From JBMZCV01 sp049613665 (GTDB taxonomy: Bacteria; Bacteroidota; Bacteroidia; Chitinophagales; UBA2359), in contig JBMZCV010000235.1 of the NCBI GenBank assembly GCA_049613665.1, forward strand, positions 1 through 6,151: a stretch of 6,151 nt of DNA, in the 5' to 3' direction. The notes under the pieces are model-generated. The model was not told where the DNA came from, searched no databases, and saw only the letters and a list, made by a program, of their open reading frames with translations. Each line of letters opens with the position of its first letter. The stretch's first letter is position 1. Positions 1 through 3,355 of the stretch are shown piece after piece. A program made the translations under genes and the position numbers.

Positions 1-41
1 CGAACATTTGTCAGTAAAATAACATCAAATTCGACACCCCA

Positions 42-77
42 CCTTCAAGGTTTTTAAAAATCTTGAAGGATTTTTTT
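42..77 (+). terminator. Rho-independent terminator of an upstream gene
   Basis: CCTTCAAG (42-49) pairs with CTTGAAGG (62-69). The T5/A5 run between them extends the stem through one G-T wobble, and seven T residues follow at 71-77. The T-run lies only on the + strand side, so it ends a transcript entering from left of the window. It shares the 15-nt core TCAAGGTTTTTAAAA with the terminator at 5999-6031. Confidence 0.8.
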
Positions 78-128
78 AATTTCTGAGGCACATTTTTTTA
101 TAGAAATTATTTTTTTTAGCTAAAAATA

Positions 129-158
129 TTGAAATACAATTAAAAATTATCATTTTTG
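129..158 (+). promoter_or_regulatory. Candidate Bacteroidota-type promoter for the saccharopine dehydrogenase gene
   Basis: TTG at 129-131 is followed after 19 nt by CATTTTTG (151-158). This matches five of the six fixed positions of the Bacteroidota -7 element TAnnTTTG, at the expected distance from a -33 TTG. If used, transcription would start near 162-165. The mRNA would then have a leader of roughly 270 nt carrying repeat copy A. The region is AT-rich, so a chance match is possible. Confidence 0.35.
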
Positions 159-221
159 CAAAAAAATTATATCAATTTTAGACCAATCCTTAGATAAAAC
201 ATTACACTTTTATTCTGTTCA

Positions 222-357
222 AAAAAACGACAACTCTTGCCGTTGCTGCGTGTTATCACCAGCAACAAAAAGGTAAATAGGTTGTTTTAAGCCTTGTTTT
301 TCACAACAACTTGTTGGTGATAACACCAACAAGGGCGTGGCTTTATTTTTTATTTAG
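222..357. repeat. Hairpin-rich intergenic repeat, copy A
   Basis: This non-coding element is collinear with 1874-2008 (copy B). Shared blocks include AAAAAACG (222), GTGTTAT (250), CCAGCAAC (259), AAAAGG (268), TTTTAAG (285), GATAACA (319), AGGGC (332) and ATTTAG (352), all offset from copy B by 1648-1653 nt. It contains two local hairpins. One is GTTGCTG/CAGCAAC (242-248/260-266) with an inner GTG/CAC. The other is a perfect 9-bp hairpin at 311-332 (TTGTTGGTG, loop ATAA, CACCAACAA). Alternatively 250-265 can pair with 311-326 as a 16-bp stem with one G-T wobble. No open frame is evident. Whether it is a mobile repeat, a regulatory RNA or both is unknown. Confidence 0.7.
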
Positions 358-379
358 ATAGTATAGTAATATTATAAGC

Positions 380-400
380 AAGGTTTGGTATTAGACCAAA
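380..400 (+). promoter_or_regulatory. Inverted repeat and weak -7-like element upstream of saccharopine dehydrogenase
   Basis: TTTGGT (384-389) and ACCAAA (395-400) form a perfect 6-bp inverted repeat with a 5-nt spacer, ending 36 nt before the start codon. It overlaps AAGGTTTG (380-387), which fits five of six positions of TAnnTTTG but lacks a convincing -33 TTG. The TTAGACCAA half (391-399) also occurs at 178-186. An operator over a promoter is possible, and so is an mRNA hairpin. No regulator is recognised. Confidence 0.3.
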
Positions 401-436
401 AATGTAGTCTTTTATTACAAAAAAACAACTAGAACC

Positions 437-1783
437 ATGAAAAAAATATTAGTGCTAGGAGCAGGAAAATCTGCGACAACCCTTATTAGCTATTTGCTCA
501 AAAACGCCGCACAATACAATTGGCACATTACAGTTGGCGATTTTAATATAGACATAGCTGCCCAAAAAATTGATGGACATAAGCATGGAACAGCCATATT
601 TTTTGATGTAAAAAATGCTGATTTGCGAGCCAAATGCGTACAAGAACACGATATTGTAGCGTCTGTTTTGCCTGCTGTTTTTCATCAAATGGTTGCTTTA
701 GATTGTCTCAAATACGAAAAGCATATTGTTACTCCTTCTTATCTTTCCAAAGAAGCCGAAGCTTTAGATGCTGCTTTTAAGGCCAAAAACTTATTGTTTA
801 TGGGCGAAATAGGGCTTGACCCAGGCATTGACCATATGAGTATGATGCGAACTTTGGACGAAATAAAAGCTAAAGGTGCAAATATTCAAGCAGTTCGTTC
901 ATTCTGCGGTGCTTTGATAGCACCAGAGTCCGACAACAATCCATGGAACTATAAATTTACTTGGGCTCCAATGAATGTTATTTTAGCAGGACAAGGAACA
1001 GCCCAATATCTCAAAAATGGACAACCTAAATATATTCCTTACAACCGTTTGTTTTCGCTAACAGAAAACTATCATATCGATAAGTTAGGCACTTATGAGG
1101 CATATGCCAATCGTGATTCTTTGTCGTATCTCGATAAATATGAGCTTAGTGAAATACCAACTTTCATTCGTGGTACTTTGCGTAAAAAGGGGTATTGCGA
1201 AGCATGGAATGCCTTTGTAAAGTTGGGCTTAACAGATAATAATATTTCTATTTATAATACCGAAAAGCTGACTTATGCCGACCTTATTGGTGCTTTTTTG
1301 CCTGCCAATTATACGGCAGACCACGCAGATATACAAACAGCTTTAGCCGAATTTTTAAACATAGGTGTTGCTTCTCCTGTGATGAAAAAATTAGCATGGT
1401 TGGGTTTGTTTGATAACAATAATTTTATTGGGCAAGGGCCAGCTACACCAGCCAAAATTTTGCACGATTTGCTAGTCAAAAAATGGGCGTTAGAAGAGGC
1501 AGATGTCGATATGATTATTATGCTCCACAAAATAGATTATGAGCTAAACGGAACAATTTTTTCGCATACTTCTACTATGGTACAGAAAGGCAAAGATGCA
1601 GAACAAACGGCTCTTGCTGCTACGGTAGGCTTGCCGATGGGCATGATGATTAAGCTTTTATTGACGACAGACTTGCAACTTTCGGGCGTGCAAATTCCGA
1701 TTATGAAAGCCGTTTATGAGCCTATTTTGAAGGAATTGGAGGAGTATGATGTCTTTTTTATAGATAAAGAAGAAGAAATCTAA
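437..1783 (+). CDS. Saccharopine dehydrogenase (glutamate-forming, catabolic LYS9/AASS-type)
   Basis: The 448-residue product belongs to the saccharopine dehydrogenase family, whose members convert saccharopine to glutamate and 2-aminoadipate-6-semialdehyde in the cytoplasm, in lysine breakdown or, run in reverse, synthesis. An N-terminal Rossmann fold is visible, with the glycine motif GAGKSA at residues 8-13 and Asp35 after strand two (TVGD). Family blocks follow: GLDPGIDHM (126-134), FCGALIAPE (156-164), YKFTWAP (172-178), YANRDSL (223-229) and FIRGTLRKKGY (243-253). The C-terminal part has TVGLPMGM (396-403) and GVQIPIMKAVYEP (417-429). The length is normal for a single-domain enzyme, and no lysine-ketoglutarate reductase domain is fused. 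The ATG sits three residues before the first beta strand, so the start is secure; A-rich sequence rather than a Shine-Dalgarno precedes it. The gene stands alone between two repeat copies. The family is sure; the direction of the reaction and NAD versus NADP are inferred. Confidence 0.93.
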   Translation: MKKILVLGAGKSATTLISYLLKNAAQYNWHITVGDFNIDIAAQKIDGHKHGTAIFFDVKNADLRAKCVQEHDIVASVLPAVFHQMVALDCLKYEKHIVTPSYLSKEAEALDAAFKAKNLLFMGEIGLDPGIDHMSMMRTLDEIKAKGANIQAVRSFCGALIAPESDNNPWNYKFTWAPMNVILAGQGTAQYLKNGQPKYIPYNRLFSLTENYHIDKLGTYEAYANRDSLSYLDKYELSEIPTFIRGTLRKKGYCEAWNAFVKLGLTDNNISIYNTEKLTYADLIGAFLPANYTADHADIQTALAEFLNIGVASPVMKKLAWLGLFDNNNFIGQGPATPAKILHDLLVKKWALEEADVDMIIMLHKIDYELNGTIFSHTSTMVQKGKDAEQTALAATVGLPMGMMIKLLLTTDLQLSGVQIPIMKAVYEPILKELEEYDVFFIDKEEEI

Positions 1784-1792
1784 ATGTTATGT

Positions 1793-1810
1793 GCTTGATT
1801 AAGCTTTTTT
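1793..1810 (+). terminator. Weak candidate terminator after saccharopine dehydrogenase
   Basis: GCTT (1793-1796) and AAGC (1801-1804) form a 4-bp stem with loop GATT, followed directly by six T residues. It lies 9 nt after the stop codon. The stem is short for an intrinsic terminator. A second weak possibility is GCGA/TCGC (1977-1980/1988-1991) with T6 at 1994-1999, inside repeat copy B. Confidence 0.35.
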
Positions 1811-1873
1811 AATGAAAAAAATAGGCTACTCAATTACACTGTAAAATAAATTATGTTAGTTTTCTCTTTTTTG

Positions 1874-2008
1874 AAAAAACGCCAAATATCGCCATTAGTT
1901 GTGTGTTATTGCCAGCAACTAAAAGGAATAGAGTTTTTTTAAGTTTTTTCGTAAAAAAATATTGTTGATAACATTTGCGAGGGCATATCGCTCTTTTTTA
2001 GTATTTAG
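1874..2008. repeat. Hairpin-rich intergenic repeat, diverged copy B
   Basis: This is the second copy of the element at 222-357, in the same orientation and of nearly the same length. Conserved blocks are AAAAAACG (1874), GTGTTAT (1903), CCAGCAAC (1912), AAAAGG (1921), TTTTAAG (1937), TTGTTG (1962), GATAACA (1967), AGGGC (1980) and ATTTAG (2003). Its stems are damaged compared with copy A: the right-hand palindrome reads TTGTTGATAACATTTGCGA. It therefore looks like an older or decayed copy. Its end overlaps the 41-nt hairpin at 2003-2043. Confidence 0.65.
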
Positions 2009-2043
2009 GTGGAAGGCACTTTAAAAGTATCTTCCACCTAAAT
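2003..2043. repeat. 41-nt palindromic hairpin repeat, complete copy
   Basis: Two 19-nt arms (2003-2021 and 2025-2043) around loop TAA pair at 17 Watson-Crick positions, with one G-T wobble and one C/A mismatch. The outer 13 bp are perfect (ATTTAGGTGGAAG / CTTCCACCTAAAT). There is no T-run on either side, so it is not a classical terminator. The left arm recurs at the right window edge (6127-6151), which marks it as a dispersed repeat rather than a one-off structure. Confidence 0.75.
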
Positions 2044-2092
2044 TATCATAACATTTTTATAAAATAAACTTTAAAAAACTTAAATTACAGTA

Positions 2093-2295
2093 TATTTATA
2101 CCAATGATTCGGACATTTTTTATAACAATTTTGAGTTGAATAAAAAAAACGCCTTTTGGCAAGTGAAACAGACTATTTTTCAGTTCAAAAGGCTACAAAA
2201 AGGGCAAATATTGGCTGTCTTAGCCTAAAAAAAAATAGTATGTTTAAGCCTTTGATAAAAAAGTGTATAAATGTCCGAACTATTATTATACAATA
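2093..2295. repeat. MITE-like non-coding element with inverted ends
   Basis: TTCGGACATTT (2108-2118) is matched perfectly in inverse by AAATGTCCGAA (2269-2279). The similarity continues outward to 2093 and 2295: TATTTATAnnAATnn against TATTGTATAnnAATnn, about 22 of 26 positions with one gap. Inside are GCCTTTTG/CAAAAGGC (2151-2158/2186-2193) and GGCT/AGCC (2213-2216/2222-2225). No open frame or transposase is present, and no clean target-site duplication can be seen. A small non-autonomous mobile element, or a folded RNA, would both fit. Confidence 0.5.
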
Positions 2296-2497
2296 AGTGC
2301 CATAAAGACTTTATATATTTATAGTATGATAGAATTGGATATATACGACATCTTCAAGGTCAATTTTTCGCTTTACTATTTTGCTATAAATATGTAATTC
2401 TTTTGGGATAATGCTTTTTAGAACAAATAAAAAGCGACATGCTTTTTCATAAAAAAAATATTATTTTTCACAGAGACACAAAAATCAATACAAAAAC
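2296..2497. other. AT-rich spacer without a recognisable gene
   Basis: No convincing open frame is present. The only structure is a triplet of short arms: ATGCTTTTT at 2411-2419 and again at 2439-2447, with AAAAAGC (2429-2435) between them able to pair with GCTTTTT on either side. No T-run follows, so it is not a simple terminator. It lies upstream of the rplS promoter and is probably not transcribed with it. Confidence 0.5.
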
Positions 2498-2528
2498 TTT
2501 CCATTTACTATTTATTTTCGTACCTTTG
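2498..2528 (+). promoter_or_regulatory. rplS promoter (TAnnTTTG type)
   Basis: TACCTTTG (2521-2528) is a perfect match to the Bacteroidota -7 consensus TAnnTTTG. At a spacing of 20 nt lies TTT (2498-2500), two of three matches to the -33 TTG. Transcription would start at about 2532-2535, giving a leader of about 140 nt before the rplS start codon. Confidence 0.7.
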
Positions 2529-2558
2529 CACTCGCTTAATGCGACGGTAAATAATCAA

Positions 2559-2588
2559 ATGAAAAAGTTTGATACCTTATTGAAATGA
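2559..2588 (+). other. Possible leader mini-ORF 1 (9 codons)
   Basis: ATG at 2559 opens a 9-codon frame, MKKFDTLLK, ending in TGA at 2586-2588. The stop overlaps the ATG of the next mini-ORF in an ATGA arrangement. There is no Shine-Dalgarno, which is not decisive in Bacteroidota. Chance is a fair explanation for so short a frame. Confidence 0.2.
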
Positions 2589-2638
2589 ACATCTTTATTT
2601 TCAAAGCATTAGCACCAATCAAAGTGTATATTAAATAG
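2585..2638 (+). other. Possible leader mini-ORF 2 (17 codons)
   Basis: ATG at 2585 opens MNIFIFKALAPIKVYIK, ending in TAG at 2636-2638, 35 nt before rplS. It covers the 5' arms of both interlocking stems and ends on the 3' arm of the first. A ribosome translating it would therefore open the structure. This is suggestive but unproven. Confidence 0.25.
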
Positions 2639-2673
2639 GTGCTTGACACTTAGAAATTGAACATACAAATAAA

Positions 2674-3039
2674 ATGGAATTAATTAATTACGTACAAGAA
2701 CAATTGGCTCTTTCGCCAAATTTACCTGACTTCGGTGCAGGTGACAATATCACAGTATATTACAGAATTAGAGAAGGTAACAAAGAAAGAGTGCAGCCTT
2801 TTAGAGGCAATGTATTACAAGTTCGTGGTGGCGACAAAAACCCAAATAGAACTTTTACGGTAAGAAAAATGTCGGGCAACGTAGGTGTTGAGCGTGTTTT
2901 TCCACTTACTTCTCCAAACATCGAAAAAATCGTTGTACACAAATATGGTAAAGTACGCCGTGCTAGATTATTTTACTTGCGTGAGTTGCAAGGTAAAAAA
3001 GCTCGTATCAAAGAAAGACGTATTATCGATAAAAAATAA
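2674..3039 (+). CDS. rplS: 50S ribosomal protein bL19
   Basis: The 121-residue protein is a full-length bL19, a large-subunit protein that sits at the interface with the 30S subunit and contacts 23S and 16S rRNA. Recognisable blocks are the N-terminal helix (residues 1-15), PDFGAGDNITVYYRIREGNK with its SH3-like barrel strands, the RVQPFRGNVLQ segment, RTFTVRKMSGNVGVERVFPL, and the family signature VHKYGKVRRARLFYLR near residue 90. A basic tail (KKARIKERRIIDKK) follows. The ATG at 2674 gives the normal N-terminus, preceded by A-rich sequence with no Shine-Dalgarno. In many bacteria rplS sits with rpsP, rimM and trmD; here it is alone, with its own promoter and a long leader. The identification is secure. 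Confidence 0.98.
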   Translation: MELINYVQEQLALSPNLPDFGAGDNITVYYRIREGNKERVQPFRGNVLQVRGGDKNPNRTFTVRKMSGNVGVERVFPLTSPNIEKIVVHKYGKVRRARLFYLRELQGKKARIKERRIIDKK

Positions 3040-3058
3040 GTTTCAAATACTAAATTAA

Positions 3059-3123
3059 AAGTCAATTGACTTGCTAACACATTGAAAATCAAGGTGTCAG
3101 CTCCAATTTTATGACATTTTTTT
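3059..3123 (+). terminator. Weak proximal terminator or hairpins after rplS
   Basis: Three small elements follow the rplS stop: the 14-bp palindrome AAGTCAATTGACTT (3059-3072), GCTAACAC/GTGTCAGC (3073-3080/3094-3101, one mismatch), and TGTCA/TGACA (3095-3099/3112-3116) with seven T residues at 3117-3123. The last could act as a weak terminator; the stem is only 5 bp with a 12-nt loop. The strong signal lies further on, at 3194-3238. Confidence 0.3.
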
Positions 3124-3193
3124 GTCCGACTATTTAATTGTATTTATTTTTTTCCGTTTATATGGTTCTTCGATAAACAAAAATATACCAAAT

Positions 3194-3238
3194 AAAAAAA
3201 TCCTTTCAAACATTCAGATGTTTGAAAGGATTTTTTTT
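3194..3238 (+). terminator. Strong bidirectional intrinsic terminator downstream of rplS
   Basis: TCCTTTCAAACAT (3201-3213) pairs perfectly over 13 bp with ATGTTTGAAAGGA (3218-3230) around the loop TCAG. Seven A residues precede it (3194-3200) and eight T residues follow (3231-3238), so it can work on either strand. It closes the rplS transcript about 160 nt after the stop codon and insulates the next gene. Confidence 0.9.
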
Positions 3239-3282
3239 GTCTATAAACTTACACAAGGATATATTTCTATTTGTTTACTGAC

Positions 3283-3315
3283 TTGTTTCGCAAAAACTTC
3301 ATTATATTTACTTTG
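3283..3315 (+). promoter_or_regulatory. Candidate promoter of the secreted Asp-box protein gene
   Basis: TTACTTTG (3308-3315) fits five of six fixed positions of TAnnTTTG. The nearest upstream TTG (3283-3285) is 22 nt away, slightly more than the usual 19-20. Its position between the strong terminator and the start codon at 3356 suits a promoter with a leader of about 35 nt. Confidence 0.4.
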
Positions 3316-3355
3316 ACTAAATAATTTCAATTTAAAACCTAAGTACATTTTATTT

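Larger units (their letters stand above)
2532..2673 (+). promoter_or_regulatory. Structured rplS 5' leader (candidate autoregulatory RNA)
   Basis: The leader holds a small hairpin TCGC/GCGA (2532-2535/2541-2544) and ATCAAA/TTTGAT (2554-2559/2568-2573) capped by GGT/ACC. Two interlocking stems lie just before the start codon: AGCACC/GGTGCT (2611-2616/2638-2643) and AAGTGT/ACACTT (2622-2627/2646-2651). The second pair crosses the first, so the two form a pseudoknot or exclude each other. Many ribosomal protein genes are controlled by leader RNA that mimics the protein's rRNA site. That this one responds to bL19 is inference. Confidence 0.5.

Noticed and set aside
1..9. CGAACATTT at the window start resembles the inner part of the MITE-like end (CGGACATTT)
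   Set aside because: Eight of nine bases at a window edge is within chance in this AT-rich sequence. It would need the sequence to the left to show a full inverted end.
113..126. Perfect 14-bp palindrome TTTTTAGCTAAAAA
   Set aside because: It is almost entirely A/T runs around AGCT, which is expected by chance here and has no clear relation to the promoter or gene.
242..332. Possible integron attC or CRISPR-like repeat because of the GTTATCACC/GGTGATAAC inverted blocks
   Set aside because: There is no integrase, cassette series, or regularly spaced direct repeats with unique spacers. The blocks are arms of hairpins in a two-copy element.
1784..2673. Search for a tRNA or other standard RNA gene in the long gene-free stretch
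   Set aside because: No cloverleaf, T-loop motif or GC-rich conserved RNA core was seen. The structure present is explained by the repeats and the rplS leader.
3122..3316. 64-codon open frame on the + strand between rplS and the secreted protein gene
   Set aside because: It runs straight through the strong terminator hairpin at 3194-3238, its composition is that of AT-rich spacer (runs of Phe, Ile, Lys, Asn), and it resembles no known protein.
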